64,000 nucleotides of DNA from DTKD01 sp964494345 (GTDB taxonomy: Bacteria > Armatimonadota > UBA5829): the NCBI GenBank assembly GCA_964494345.1, contig CAZBSI010000004.1:248001-312000 (forward strand), given 5' to 3'. The notes under the pieces were generated by a model. The model was not told the origin of the DNA. It saw nothing but the letters and a program-made list of their open reading frames with translations, and did not search any database. The translations under genes and the position numbers were made by a program. Positions within the stretch are counted from its first letter, which is position 1; every line of letters begins with the position of its first letter. Below are positions 43,401 to 51,784 of this stretch, in pieces.

Positions 43401-44199
43401 TCAGCTTTCTTATCAGTGGCAAATGAGCACCGACGGCCTCGTGTGGTCCGATGTCGGCACGGATAGCGATACATACAGCTTTGTGGCTGGAATGGATGAC
43501 ACCGGCAAGAAAGTCCGGTGCAAGGTGACGGGGACGTGTGGGTCTGTAACCTCTGCAACAGCTCTGTTGACCGTGAGCGTTGACGCCTTGTCGATTCCTG
43601 AGGCTAAGCAGCTGGCCGACCAGGAATCTGTTGCGCTTCTGGCTAAAGCCGTCACATATACTGCTGGTCAATATTTCTACATTGAGGAAGACAGTCGCGT
43701 CTCTGGAATCAGGGTTGAGTATCCGCACGCTTTGATGATCGGCGATCGGGCGGATGTTTTTGGCGCTATGTCGACTAATATCAACGGAGAACGATTTATA
43801 TCGGCAGCCTCTGTGGTCAAAAACGGCAGTGGCGTGATCTATCCGTTGTTTATGGTCGGCTCATCGGTCGGCGGTCAGGACTGGTACTTCGACCCAATAT
43901 CCGGGGCTGGTCAGATGGGATTTTTGCAGACGGCCGGTTTGAATAATATAGGACTGCTGGTTAAGGTGGCGGGGAAGGTCGTCGGCCGGGATATAGGTAC
44001 GGGCACGATTTGCATAGACGACGGCTCCGGATCCGCTGCCGAAAGCTGCCTTACCGTGCTGATTAACCCTGCGATGGGATTGCCCAACGTGGGCGATATG
44101 GTGGCGGTTACGGGTGTGTCGTCTGTTGCCACATTCGATGTTCGGAAGAGAGTGATACTGGCGAGGGATGTTCAGGTTATTCCGCAACCCGCACCTTAG
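40432..44199 (+). CDS. Giant secreted M6-family metalloprotease with Ig-like domains and tandem OB-like module
   Basis: An extracellular zinc protease of about 1255 residues. Signal peptide near SLYFAVLMALIAVGMISQA. The M6 (immune inhibitor A-like) catalytic domain spans ~60-520, with HEHGHFLGLPDLYD near 325-338 supplying the HExxH plus downstream Asp zinc ligand. Then an Ig-like domain, a MAM/choice-of-anchor-J type domain (YEDFEDTWGDG to CIDEVGVWQ), three more Ig-like domains with YQWQ signatures, and two OB-like copies at the end shared with the subtilase. A TTG start at 40432 has GGAGG 6 bp upstream; the frame extends to 40390. A substrate is not evident. Confidence 0.88.
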   Translation: MLIFTRLHAYLLNRSLYFAVLMALIAVGMISQAGHCVPACPMPAKVIQPNGNNITVFLKGDERLHWNEDDAGYLITKSEVTNAWVYAVVDNGLIQQTPYVVGAINPAMLGLSKNEFLKLKPTDKQYKDPMSAKDLSAQVITTGAMKNLVVLVNFSDLTIPYSRQQYDDLFNKTGYTYDGAVGSVKDFYHEVSYNALTVDSVVVEPVTLDYGYAYYGGNDSSGNDLRPREMVQQALAKLKARGFNFQQVDSDGDGWIDGLTIIHAGGGEEYSGNDGNYIWSHKWSLISTVTYDGVKMKEYHTEPARRGWDSSPSTQGITRIGVICHEHGHFLGLPDLYDTTYNSYGAGDFCLMAGGSWGGNSGHRPTHMSAWCKVKLGWVTPTLVSPNGTQTINTFATTGQIYKAETTCGSKQYFLIENRQGVGFDASVPGSQRGLLIWHVDENKTSNDDKTHYMVDLEEASCTQHLEQKINEGDDADYFRAGNATSFDATTCPNSKCYSGSSSEVKILNISATGTSMTFDTLIGTPVSITTHPANATAYPGQIVKFSVEAVGPGLSYQWQRSTNGGLTYANVTSGTGANTNTYATAHTQISENGYKYRCVVSPSTGSAVNSNAATLSVANCNTLLYEDFEDTWGDGTPSGWTYTFETGDTKWKRNSGDQRNNGAEIENYNALLYHAAYSDHKTYLVTPKMQFASTAAPAVLEFYHKQPAWLADQDTLNVYYKPSSALPWTLLASYTSDVQEWTKRSITLPNPSNDYYIAFLGNAKYGRGVCIDEVGVWQEKCDLLEITSHPADVLVCPGSGVAFSITTSPAASHYQWQRLPVGATEWVNVGSNKNNYSFITSPNDNGLKVRCQVTNLCGTVTSNEATITFKSATTITTQPLSQTVCEGSQAVFSVGATGEGTLSYTWMTKSAYEQYWITLPNNTSTLNYTATAADNGRLFQCRVTGGCGNTNSNQVTLTVNQQTAITTQPADQSISPGDTVSFSVVAQGAQLSYQWQMSTDGLVWSDVGTDSDTYSFVAGMDDTGKKVRCKVTGTCGSVTSATALLTVSVDALSIPEAKQLADQESVALLAKAVTYTAGQYFYIEEDSRVSGIRVEYPHALMIGDRADVFGAMSTNINGERFISAASVVKNGSGVIYPLFMVGSSVGGQDWYFDPISGAGQMGFLQTAGLNNIGLLVKVAGKVVGRDIGTGTICIDDGSGSAAESCLTVLINPAMGLPNVGDMVAVTGVSSVATFDVRKRVILARDVQVIPQPAP

Positions 44200-44243
44200 C
44201 GAGGGAGTATCGTCTGCGAGTATGCAGATAATTGGAGATGATT

Positions 44244-45332
44244 ATGGGAATTGAGCTGTTTGTCGGGATGTGCTTGTGTGCGCTGCTGGTTTGTGCGGCG
44301 GAGTATCGAGGTGCATATATCACCACGTGGAGTGCAGGTTTCAGGACTCCTGAGGAAATTGACCTGACGATTGAGGCTGCGGAGGCTGCTGGGATAAATG
44401 CACTGGTGGTGGAGGTGCGCAAGACAGGGGATGCGTATTATCGTTCTGACATAGAACCGATTGCCCCTGAGGTGCCTGCGGGGTTCGACCCGCTTGCTTA
44501 TATCATTGAGAAGGCGCGCCCGAAGGGGATTGAGGTGCACGCGTGGCTGGTTGTGTATCGCGTGTGGAAGGGCAATGAGACCCCCGCTTCTAAGCATATT
44601 CTGACCAGGTATCCGGAGTGGAAGAGCCTCAATTTCCAAGGTGAGGACGAGCCTGAGGAGGGCGTCTATATCGATCCGGGAGTGCCGGAGTATCAGGAAT
44701 ATTTCGCCGATTTGTGCGCGGATATCGCAAGGCGCTACGACGTGGACAGCATTCACTACGATTATGTTCGATATCCTAATCAAAACTGGGGCTACTGCCA
44801 GATAGCGCTTGATCGGTATTACGCCGAGACCGGGGCGACGCAGAGGCCGGAGATAGATGATACCAAATGGCAGCAGTGGAAGCGGGATCAGGTGACTTCG
44901 CTTGTGACGCTTACGAAAGAGCGCGTCAATGCGGCTAATCCTGATGTGAAAATACAGGCCTCGACTATCCCGTGGGGTGATTGCCCTGAGAACTTCGAGG
45001 ATTCGCGAGCTTACAATGACTGTTGTCAGGATTGGCGGATGTGGATGGAGAAGGGCCTGATCGATGAAAACTGCCCGATGATATACGCCAATGAGTCCGA
45101 TGAAACCAGCGCAGCGTATTTCAGGAAATGGGTGGATGGCGCGGCCAGGTGGAGCTATGGCAGGCCGGTGTATGTTGCGATAGGCGCGATGAGAAACACG
45201 ACCGATCAACTGCTGGCGCAGATCGATGTTGTGCGAAAGGCTGGACTGCAGGGGTTCGTGCTGTTCGCGTTTAACCAGTCGGAGCAGCGGATGCAAAGAG
45301 CCGGGGAGCTTGGCGAAGGGCTGCGGAGATAG
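44244..45332 (+). CDS. Glycosyl hydrolase-like 10 (GHL10/DUF187) secreted protein
   Basis: A 362-residue TIM-barrel protein with a signal peptide (GIELFVGMCLCALLVCAA). Signatures of GHL10/YngK relatives: RGAYITTWSAGFRTPEEI, AAGINALVVEVRKTGDAYY, GIEVHAWLVVYRVW, and the conserved DSIHYDYVRYPNQNWGYC with the likely catalytic Asp. The family cleaves glycans; one studied branch acts on peptidoglycan or other glycan chains, but the substrate is open. GGAG precedes ATG 44244. It lies 45 bp after the M6 protease gene and may be cotranscribed. A 398-codon antisense frame is a shadow. Confidence 0.82.
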   Translation: MGIELFVGMCLCALLVCAAEYRGAYITTWSAGFRTPEEIDLTIEAAEAAGINALVVEVRKTGDAYYRSDIEPIAPEVPAGFDPLAYIIEKARPKGIEVHAWLVVYRVWKGNETPASKHILTRYPEWKSLNFQGEDEPEEGVYIDPGVPEYQEYFADLCADIARRYDVDSIHYDYVRYPNQNWGYCQIALDRYYAETGATQRPEIDDTKWQQWKRDQVTSLVTLTKERVNAANPDVKIQASTIPWGDCPENFEDSRAYNDCCQDWRMWMEKGLIDENCPMIYANESDETSAAYFRKWVDGAARWSYGRPVYVAIGAMRNTTDQLLAQIDVVRKAGLQGFVLFAFNQSEQRMQRAGELGEGLRR

Positions 45333-45334
45333 GC

Positions 45335-45640
45335 AGAGAAGGAAAAAACGCGAAAGGGCGAAAGAAGCGAAAGCCGGAAAATAAAATAACATACTTTGGG
45401 TTAGTCGACGTAGTGGCCGGGCCTCTGTCCCGGCCTAAAGCAGCTTTCGCGAAGGATTGTCCGAGACGAGATCGGACACTACGTTATTTTTGGAAGACAG
45501 TGGGGTTACGAGGTGGCAATTCTCGGAGATTGCCACCTGTCTATTTATAAGGACTGACAACCGACAACCGTGAACCGAAAACCGAAAAAGCAGATTTCTC
45601 ACTACGTTCGAAATGACAGAGAAAGGCATTCGGAATGACG
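45335..45640. repeat. Mosaic intergenic repeat, modules A, D, E', F, C
   Basis: Module A at 45344-45385; module D at 45410-45483, with the second hairpin in its GTCCGA/TCGGAC form; the E' hairpin at 45512-45537 (GGTGGCAAT, ATTGCCACC); a few copies of the F heptamer (ACAACCG) around 45556-45583; and module C at about 45589-45620. The sequence from there to 45690 has further GGTCGAAATGA-like fragments of C. Confidence 0.85.
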
Positions 45641-45697
45641 GGGAGAGGTGGTCGAAATGATCGAGAAGGGTGGTCGAGATGATAGGGAATGAGGATT

Positions 45698-47050
45698 ATG
45701 ACTTTGTGCTTTTTTAAGATGCTATTGGCTGCATTTCTTCTTACACTGCTGCCGCTTGGCAGTTTTGCAGCTTCCAATGAATTTATCCGCAACGTAAAAG
45801 ATTTCGGCGCTAAAGGTGATGGAAATACCGATGATACTGCTGCTTTTCAGAAGGCGCTGGATGACGCAGGCGCGACTGGGGGCGGGATAGTGCGGGTTCC
45901 AGCCGGCAACTATATGATTAAAACCCATCTCAACATCCCCGCCTGCGTGACGCTTGAGGGTATCTGGACAGCGCCACCGTGCCCGACAAAGACCAAGGCG
46001 CCAATAGTCTCATCGACTCAAAATACATCCGATAAGACCTGGCTCACTGGTAGCGTGCTGCTGGCAGTTGAAGGCGCAGGGGAACCTAACGGCACGCCAT
46101 TTATATTGCTGAACACTAATTCGACCCTCAAGGGAATGACAATCTACTACCCTGAACAGAAAGTAGACGCGGAGCCGGTTGCGTATCCGTGGTGTGTGGC
46201 CTCGGCGGGAGTCGATAACCCCAGCATAATCGACTGTCTGCTGGTCAACCCTTATCAGGGCGTCGATTTTGGCAGCCGAGTCGCGGGAAGGCATTATATC
46301 CGCAACCTTTACGGACAACCGCTGTATAAAGGCCTTTTTGTCGATTTGTGCTTTGATGTCGGACGACTCGAAAACATCCATTTCTGGCCGTTCTGGACCG
46401 CGCACGTGCTTGGCGGAAAGGCTCCTAAAACAGATGACTGGGTATTCAAAAACGGAACCGCATTTATATTCGCCAGATCCGATTGGGAATACGTCTCTAA
46501 CTGCTTTGCCATTTTATATAAGACTGGCATCCATTTCATCAATGCGTCTGAACCCGGGCCAGGTAACTATTTGATGACACAAAGCGGGGCGGATTGCTGT
46601 GATGTCGCTGTCTATGTAGAGGAGACCCAGGGGCATTCGGGGGTCAGCTTTGCAAACTCTCAGATATTCGGCCGCATCGTGGTTAGCGAGAAGAACACGG
46701 GGCCGGTCAGATTCACAAGCTGTGGCATATTCGGCGCATCTGGAGAAATTGAGGCGCAGGAAATGATTCGCATTGACGGACGCGGCAGGGTCTCTTTCGA
46801 TAATTGCTCGTTTCACGCCATTGATCCCGCGCCTAAGACTAAAGACTATATTAACGCAGCCGGAGGTAGACTCGGCGTTTCCGACAGCGTATTCATCGGC
46901 ACAGCCGGGCATGCTCCGATTGTGATTGGAGAGAAGTGTATCTCTGCGATCATCACTGGCAATGAGTTTTATTCGAGCAAGCAGATCGTCAATAACGCTA
47001 AGAAGAACGTGGTCATTAAGGATAATTTGTTCGGGACTGATGAGAATTGA
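45698..47050 (+). CDS. Secreted pectate-lyase-superfamily (beta-helix) protein
   Basis: A 450-residue exported protein with a signal peptide (MLLAAFLLTLLPLGSFAA). It opens with the Pectate_lyase_3 signature NVKDFGAKGDGNTDDTAAFQ, then GGGIVRVPAGNYMIKTHLNI, and continues as a right-handed parallel beta-helix with regular short turns (SIIDCLLVNPYQGVDFGSRV, FTSCGIFGASGEIEAQ, SFDNCSFHAIDP). Such proteins are polysaccharide lyases, GH28-type hydrolases or non-catalytic binders; the catalytic residues cannot be assigned here. ATG 45698 is preferred over 45689 because of a GGGA 9 bp upstream. Confidence 0.8.
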   Translation: MTLCFFKMLLAAFLLTLLPLGSFAASNEFIRNVKDFGAKGDGNTDDTAAFQKALDDAGATGGGIVRVPAGNYMIKTHLNIPACVTLEGIWTAPPCPTKTKAPIVSSTQNTSDKTWLTGSVLLAVEGAGEPNGTPFILLNTNSTLKGMTIYYPEQKVDAEPVAYPWCVASAGVDNPSIIDCLLVNPYQGVDFGSRVAGRHYIRNLYGQPLYKGLFVDLCFDVGRLENIHFWPFWTAHVLGGKAPKTDDWVFKNGTAFIFARSDWEYVSNCFAILYKTGIHFINASEPGPGNYLMTQSGADCCDVAVYVEETQGHSGVSFANSQIFGRIVVSEKNTGPVRFTSCGIFGASGEIEAQEMIRIDGRGRVSFDNCSFHAIDPAPKTKDYINAAGGRLGVSDSVFIGTAGHAPIVIGEKCISAIITGNEFYSSKQIVNNAKKNVVIKDNLFGTDEN

Positions 47051-47059
47051 GAAAAGCTG

Positions 47060-47550
47060 GCGTAGAGAAGAAGGGAAAACGCGAAAGGGCGAAAAGAGCG
47101 AAAACCAGAAATAAATTACATTGGTGAGCGTGGTAGCCGAGCCTCTGTCCCGGCGATGCTACGTCATTCCGCGCGTAGTCGCGGAATCCACGGCGAAGCA
47201 CAAACGAAACGAGATCCTGCGACTCCGCGCAGGATGACGTTATTTGGGGGCGTGGGATGACCACATTTGAAGCGCATAGTCTGATAATCGTGCTTAAAAA
47301 TGTAGGGGCCGGTTTCTATCCCGGCCCGGTTGCGCATCGAGAAGAAATTGTCCGAGACGGAGATCGGACACTACGTTATTTTGGAAGACAGTGGGGTCAT
47401 GAGGTGGCAATTCGGAGATTGCCACCTATCTATTTACGCGATTCGGAGATTGCCACCTGTCTTTTTATAAGAACTGACAACCGACAACCGTTAACCGTCA
47501 ACCGGAAAAGCAGATTTCTCACTGCGTTCGAAATGACGGGAAGGGCGGTC
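47060..47550. repeat. Mosaic intergenic repeat, modules A, D (partial), G, D, E', F, C
   Basis: Module A at 47070-47117, a shortened D at 47131-47160, a different palindromic repeat G at about 47158-47238 (ATTCCGCGCGTAGTCGCGGA and GATCCTGCGACTCCGCGCAG), a full D at 47301-47375, the E' hairpin at 47403-47426 plus a half copy at 47440-47456, F heptamers near 47475-47505, and C at about 47507-47540. It lies between two convergent genes; nothing else is seen in the 521 bp. Confidence 0.85.
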
Positions 47551-47571
47551 GAAATGACGGGGAATGACTGA

Positions 47572-48654
47572 TTATTTCAAACCCTCATAGAACCAGCGAT
47601 AATCTATGGATTGTAGTTTCAGACTGATGCCTGATGGCTCGTAATACCAATACGTCAGCAGGATATTGTCGTCTACGGGGGTTATGCTGGTGTAGGCCAG
47701 GCCGGGCCAGGCGGGACCGTCTTTTTTATCCACAACACGTATATTCTCCCAGCTCTTCCCCTCATCTCGCGAGATCGCGGAGTTTAATGGGTTGCGGGCT
47801 TCGGCGTTGTTGTTCCAGATTAAAAGTAAATCGCCGGTCTGCTTGAGGCGTATTATGCTGGCGGGTGATAGCGGCGCCGCGAGTTCTTTTATAAGCTCGG
47901 GCTTGGTCCAGGCCATGCCCTGATCGCTTGAGTATGCACGAGCAATACAGCCCAGGCTGTTGCGGATCAGCATCATAATCCGACCGTCTTTTAGCTCTAT
48001 CATAACCGGCTCCTGCGCACCGTGCTTGTTGCCGGGGTCTATTGCGCGGATATCGACATCGCTGCCCTTATGCCAGGTTGCGCCGTTGTCGTCGGAGTAG
48101 GCGGAGAATGCGATAACTGGCTGCCCTTTGATTATCCCCTCCCACGCTGCGCCTATTATGCGCCCGGAAGAAAGTTGAATCAACCTGGCGTTGTTCATTC
48201 CGGTGTAGCCTGTATAGCCTTCCGGCATTTTGAACTTTATCCTGCGAGACCACGTGCGGCACTCGTCAGTGGACTTCCGAAACCAGATATTGCAATCCTC
48301 ACGGGAGTCCTTGCTAAGATACGCCATCAATATCTCGCCGTTGGCAAGTCGCAGCAAGGAGACGGAAAATGTGGTGAGTTTTCCTTCGTTTCCGATCAAT
48401 ACACGATCATTGCCCCAGGTCTTTCCGCCATCGGTAGAGGTCTTACACCATACCTCCGCCGTGTCAAAGTCGTCCTGACCAGCGTTCCATTTGCCATAAG
48501 CAAGCAGCAAATCACCGTTTTTCAGTTGAATCATATCCGCTTCGCCGTTGCGGGGATGCTCAGCGGCGCCCGGACAGACTATGGTCGAATACGGTTTTGG
48601 TGCAGCAATCAGCACACTCGCCGCGATGGCCATACATAATGCCACAGTTGTCAT
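47572..48654 (-). CDS. Secreted sialidase/BNR-repeat family protein
   Basis: A 360-residue exported protein with a signal peptide (MTTVALCMAIAASVLIAA). Five Asp-box type repeats mark a six-bladed sialidase propeller: STDGGKTWG, STDECRTWS, SDDNGATWH, SSDQGMAWT and SRDEGKSWE. GEADMIQLKNGDLLLAYGKW is the typical entry strand. The FRIP motif of true sialidases is not seen, so it may be a relative with another glycan or a binding protein. ATG 48654 has GAGGTAA upstream. Confidence 0.82.
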   Translation of the reverse strand: MTTVALCMAIAASVLIAAPKPYSTIVCPGAAEHPRNGEADMIQLKNGDLLLAYGKWNAGQDDFDTAEVWCKTSTDGGKTWGNDRVLIGNEGKLTTFSVSLLRLANGEILMAYLSKDSREDCNIWFRKSTDECRTWSRRIKFKMPEGYTGYTGMNNARLIQLSSGRIIGAAWEGIIKGQPVIAFSAYSDDNGATWHKGSDVDIRAIDPGNKHGAQEPVMIELKDGRIMMLIRNSLGCIARAYSSDQGMAWTKPELIKELAAPLSPASIIRLKQTGDLLLIWNNNAEARNPLNSAISRDEGKSWENIRVVDKKDGPAWPGLAYTSITPVDDNILLTYWYYEPSGISLKLQSIDYRWFYEGLK

Positions 48655-48690
48655 CGTTGTAGTTACCTCTCAATTGTTTCGACGGTGAAA

Positions 48691-50310
48691 CTAGCCCTCT
48701 TTATAGGCGTTTGTCATCGGTAATTTGATATCCCAGCCCCATAACACGCCCGGCGCGGCTTGGCGACGTTTATATTCGCTGCGATTTATCAATCGGACTA
48801 TTCTTCGAACAAGCTCCTCATTATAACCCATCTGCACGATTTCGGGGACTGTCAGGCGCTGTTCGATGTATGCGTCTAATATTGGATCCAAAACATCGTA
48901 AGGCGGCAGGGAATCGGTGTCCTTTTGGTCTGGGCGCAGTTCGGCGGAAGGAGGGCGAGAGATAATGGATTCCGGTATGACGGAGGAGATCGTGTTGCGG
49001 TATTCGCAGAGTCTGTAAACCAGAGTTTTGGGGCAGCTTTTGAGAACAGAGAAGCCGCCTGCCATATCCCCGTAAAGTGTCGAATAACCGCACGCTATCT
49101 CGCTTTTGTTGCTTGTGTTTAATACAAGTGCGCCTGATTGATTGGCCAGCGCCATCAACAGATTGCCCCGAATTCGCGCCTGGAGATTCTCTTCTACTAT
49201 GCCAGCCGGATGATCGCCAAACAGCGTATTAAGAGGCTCGTGATACGCTTGCAGAAGTTCGCTTATAGGCACCCGGCTGTGCTTTACTCCTAATTTTTCT
49301 GCCATCAGCTCCGCGTCAGACTGGGTATCGTGCGAGGAATATATAGAGGGCATTATCAGTAAATGAACCGAATCCGGGCCGACCGCATCGACCGCTATGC
49401 ACGCCACCAAAGCCGAATCAAGCCCGCCGCTCATTCCTAAAGCAACTTCCCTGAATCCATTTTTGTATGCATAATCCTGAGTGCCCAGCACGAGTGCGCG
49501 ATATATTTCCTCGACCTCACTTATAGACTTCGCGGATGGGGTCGGTTCGCACGCTGATTTTGATGTTTCTGGATGTGCCGTTTTGTCCCCGGGGACGGCT
49601 ATATCGACGATGGCGAGCTGCTGTTCAAACGGCGCCCCTCTGAAAACAGTCTCCCCTTCCCCACTTACAACTACCGATCCGCCTGCAAAGACTAATTCAT
49701 CCTGACCACCGACAAGGTTGACCTGAATTATTGCACGGCCGTTGCGTTTAAGTTCCTGCTCCCGATCGCTCAATTGACCGGGATAAAACGGGGAGGCGTT
49801 TAGGTCGAAGATTATATCTGTGTCGTCAGCGTGGTCGAGACAGTCGCCATGAATAGCTATGCGACAGGCGGCGCTTGATATCTTATAGATGCCGTTAGTG
49901 CGCCCTGCCTGAAAGTAGCGGTTCTCGTCGAAGTATCTGTAGTTACACAGACTCGACTTGCGATAAACTCCACAGATTTCGCCGTCGCAGATAACAGCCG
50001 CCGCGTTGTATGTCCCCGCAGCATCTGAATCGACAAAGCCGACCAATGCCGAGATGCCATAAGTCTGCTGCGCGATATTTCTGAGAGTAGAAATGTTGTC
50101 GGCGATAAAATCCTGCCGCATCAGCAGATCCTCAGGGGGATAGCCGGTGATAGCCAGTTCGGGGAATATGACAATATCTGCGCCGCATTCACGAGCTTTT
50201 TCAATATTGCCAACAATCAATTTGGCGTTGCCGTCCAGATCCCCTACCGTCGTATTGATCTGACCCAACGCAACGCGGATATTGCACAACACTTGACTAT
50301 CTGTTGCCAA
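48691..50310 (-). CDS. nadE: NAD+ synthetase with N-terminal glutaminase-like domain lacking the usual Cys
   Basis: The last step of NAD synthesis, amidation of deamido-NAD, in a 539-residue two-domain protein. The nitrilase-like N-terminal domain keeps the Glu (VIFPELAITGYPPEDLLM) and Lys (GVYRKSSLCNYRYFDENRYF) of the catalytic set, but at the nucleophile site the usual ICED reads IHGD (RIAIHGDCLDHADD): His stands where Cys is expected and a Cys occurs three residues later. The synthetase domain is intact: MSGGLDSALVACI P-loop, NTSNKSEIACGYSTLYGDM. The start is TTG 50310 with GAGGAG upstream. It may use ammonia directly, or the shifted Cys may serve; that is inference. Confidence 0.92.
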   Translation of the reverse strand: MATDSQVLCNIRVALGQINTTVGDLDGNAKLIVGNIEKARECGADIVIFPELAITGYPPEDLLMRQDFIADNISTLRNIAQQTYGISALVGFVDSDAAGTYNAAAVICDGEICGVYRKSSLCNYRYFDENRYFQAGRTNGIYKISSAACRIAIHGDCLDHADDTDIIFDLNASPFYPGQLSDREQELKRNGRAIIQVNLVGGQDELVFAGGSVVVSGEGETVFRGAPFEQQLAIVDIAVPGDKTAHPETSKSACEPTPSAKSISEVEEIYRALVLGTQDYAYKNGFREVALGMSGGLDSALVACIAVDAVGPDSVHLLIMPSIYSSHDTQSDAELMAEKLGVKHSRVPISELLQAYHEPLNTLFGDHPAGIVEENLQARIRGNLLMALANQSGALVLNTSNKSEIACGYSTLYGDMAGGFSVLKSCPKTLVYRLCEYRNTISSVIPESIISRPPSAELRPDQKDTDSLPPYDVLDPILDAYIEQRLTVPEIVQMGYNEELVRRIVRLINRSEYKRRQAAPGVLWGWDIKLPMTNAYKEG

Positions 50311-50428
50311 AATCTCCGACTCCTCAAGTTCTTGTCAATTTCTGCCGATAAGTTCAATGGCTGGCTTAACAGGCCAAAACACAGTCTGTACTGAACATAT
50401 TGCAGACTAGACAGGATGGTGCAGCATA

Positions 50429-50914
50429 GTGCCACAAGTAAAATGCCATAATCAGACCCAAACTCACGGCAAGGTAGATTCAGCAGCCGTGATCCAGCGC
50501 CCGACACTTGCGGATGCGCGTGACCTGATCGGCAAAATGCTCGATTATGAAGCAGCGGCACTGAACCAGGGTATCGATCTGGCAGCAAGTCGATTTACTC
50601 AGCTCACAACGGCGGAGCGACAGCTCCTCCGCGCCGAACTCATAGCCGACTACATCCGGTTGAGTTCCGGAGACACCAGCGGCACATCGTTTGCGGCCGC
50701 GCTTCACAGATTTTGTTCCAAAATTTGCAGTATGAGCGTCCCCTCGCACGAATTGATCGGCACGTATCTCGCAGCGCTGGATATCGTAACCGCCGACGAA
50801 TACGCAGGCTGGTCTCCCAGCCTCGTCGAGGCAATACGCCGGACGATGACCACCGTACTGCAGGGATGCGTCGATTATCTACAGGAGAACGCCAAACCCG
50901 TCAATTTTTCCTGA
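50429..50914 (+). CDS. Helical protein of unknown function
   Basis: Up to 161 residues from GTG 50429, or 141 from GTG 50489 (VIQRPTLADARDL). All-helical in appearance: ARDLIGKMLDYEAAALNQGI, LTTAERQLLRAELIADYIRL, ALHRFCSKICSMSVPSHELI, and SLVEAIRRTMTTVLQGCVDY. The pattern resembles small four-helix regulatory domains such as the RsbU/RsbR N-terminal fold, but this is only an impression and no family is claimed. No signal peptide. It lies divergent from nadE and convergent with the MBL hydrolase gene. Confidence 0.5.
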   Translation: MPQVKCHNQTQTHGKVDSAAVIQRPTLADARDLIGKMLDYEAAALNQGIDLAASRFTQLTTAERQLLRAELIADYIRLSSGDTSGTSFAAALHRFCSKICSMSVPSHELIGTYLAALDIVTADEYAGWSPSLVEAIRRTMTTVLQGCVDYLQENAKPVNFS

Positions 50915-50943
50915 TTTCGGCGCAAGTCCGCCATAAACAGCGA

Positions 50944-51600
50944 TTAAAGCGAGGGTTCGAGCACGATCACCGTTCGCACGGCTGGCAATTCGCCTGCGTT
51001 TACATCGACGGCAGACTCACCCCTGCGCACGACGTTTGGCTTGCCTGCGATAAAACTCTCCACGCCCGCAATAGGGAAACTGCACTTTTCGTTGCTGTAG
51101 TGCATCGGGATGACCACGCGTGCGCTCACCTGCTCAGCCACTTTTGTCGCCTGCCTGGCATCTATCGTGTAAAATCCCCCAACTGGGATTAATGCAACAT
51201 CGACGGAGCCTATCTCCGCCGCTTGATCCCCCGTCAGCACGTGTCCCAAATCACCAAAATGCGCCACCCGAAGCCCATCGGCGCTTAAGACAAATATTGT
51301 ATTCTTTCCACGCTGCGCACCGTGCTCGTCGTCATGGTAGGTCGGAACACCGAATATATCGACCCCGTCTGCAACGAACTTGCCGCTGCCCTTGATTATC
51401 ATAGGCCCGCCAGCTACGAGATTGGCGGCGTGATGATCAGCATGATCATGGCTCACCGTGACCACATCGGCCTTTTCGTTGATGCGTGCATATTTCAAAG
51501 CGCCAGGGTAGGCGTTAGGGTCGAAAGGGTCGGTTATTATGCGCGTACCTGTGCTGGTGGTTAATAGAAATGACGCGTGTCCTAAAAACTTGATGTTCAT
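50944..51600 (-). CDS. MBL-fold metal-dependent hydrolase, UPF0173-like
   Basis: A 218-residue zinc hydrolase of the metallo-beta-lactamase fold. Metal motifs: GHASFLLTT, VVTVSHDHADHHAAN, a later VAHFGDLGHVLTGDQ, and IPMHYSNEKCSFPIAG. This matches the UPF0173/YtkL-type proteins annotated as L-ascorbate-6-phosphate lactonase-like; the substrate is unknown. The start is the ATG at 51600. No operon partner. Confidence 0.9.
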   Translation of the reverse strand: MNIKFLGHASFLLTTSTGTRIITDPFDPNAYPGALKYARINEKADVVTVSHDHADHHAANLVAGGPMIIKGSGKFVADGVDIFGVPTYHDDEHGAQRGKNTIFVLSADGLRVAHFGDLGHVLTGDQAAEIGSVDVALIPVGGFYTIDARQATKVAEQVSARVVIPMHYSNEKCSFPIAGVESFIAGKPNVVRRGESAVDVNAGELPAVRTVIVLEPSL

Positions 51601-51784
51601 AGCTGTTCACCTTACGTCGGCCAACCGGCCAGACCTCCTGTGACTCTCGAATTATAGACTCTGTCTTATACCCTGTCAACGACGATTACCCATCAGGCTT
51701 GCATTGCGACAATTATTGGATATAATGCAGGTGACGGCAGCCGGGTGGCGGATAATATTTATTGCACAGAGAGGATCGATCGTC

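Noticed and set aside
44196..45392. A 398-codon minus-strand open frame
   Set aside because: Antisense to the GHL10 gene, which has a signal peptide and conserved motifs; the antisense product has none.
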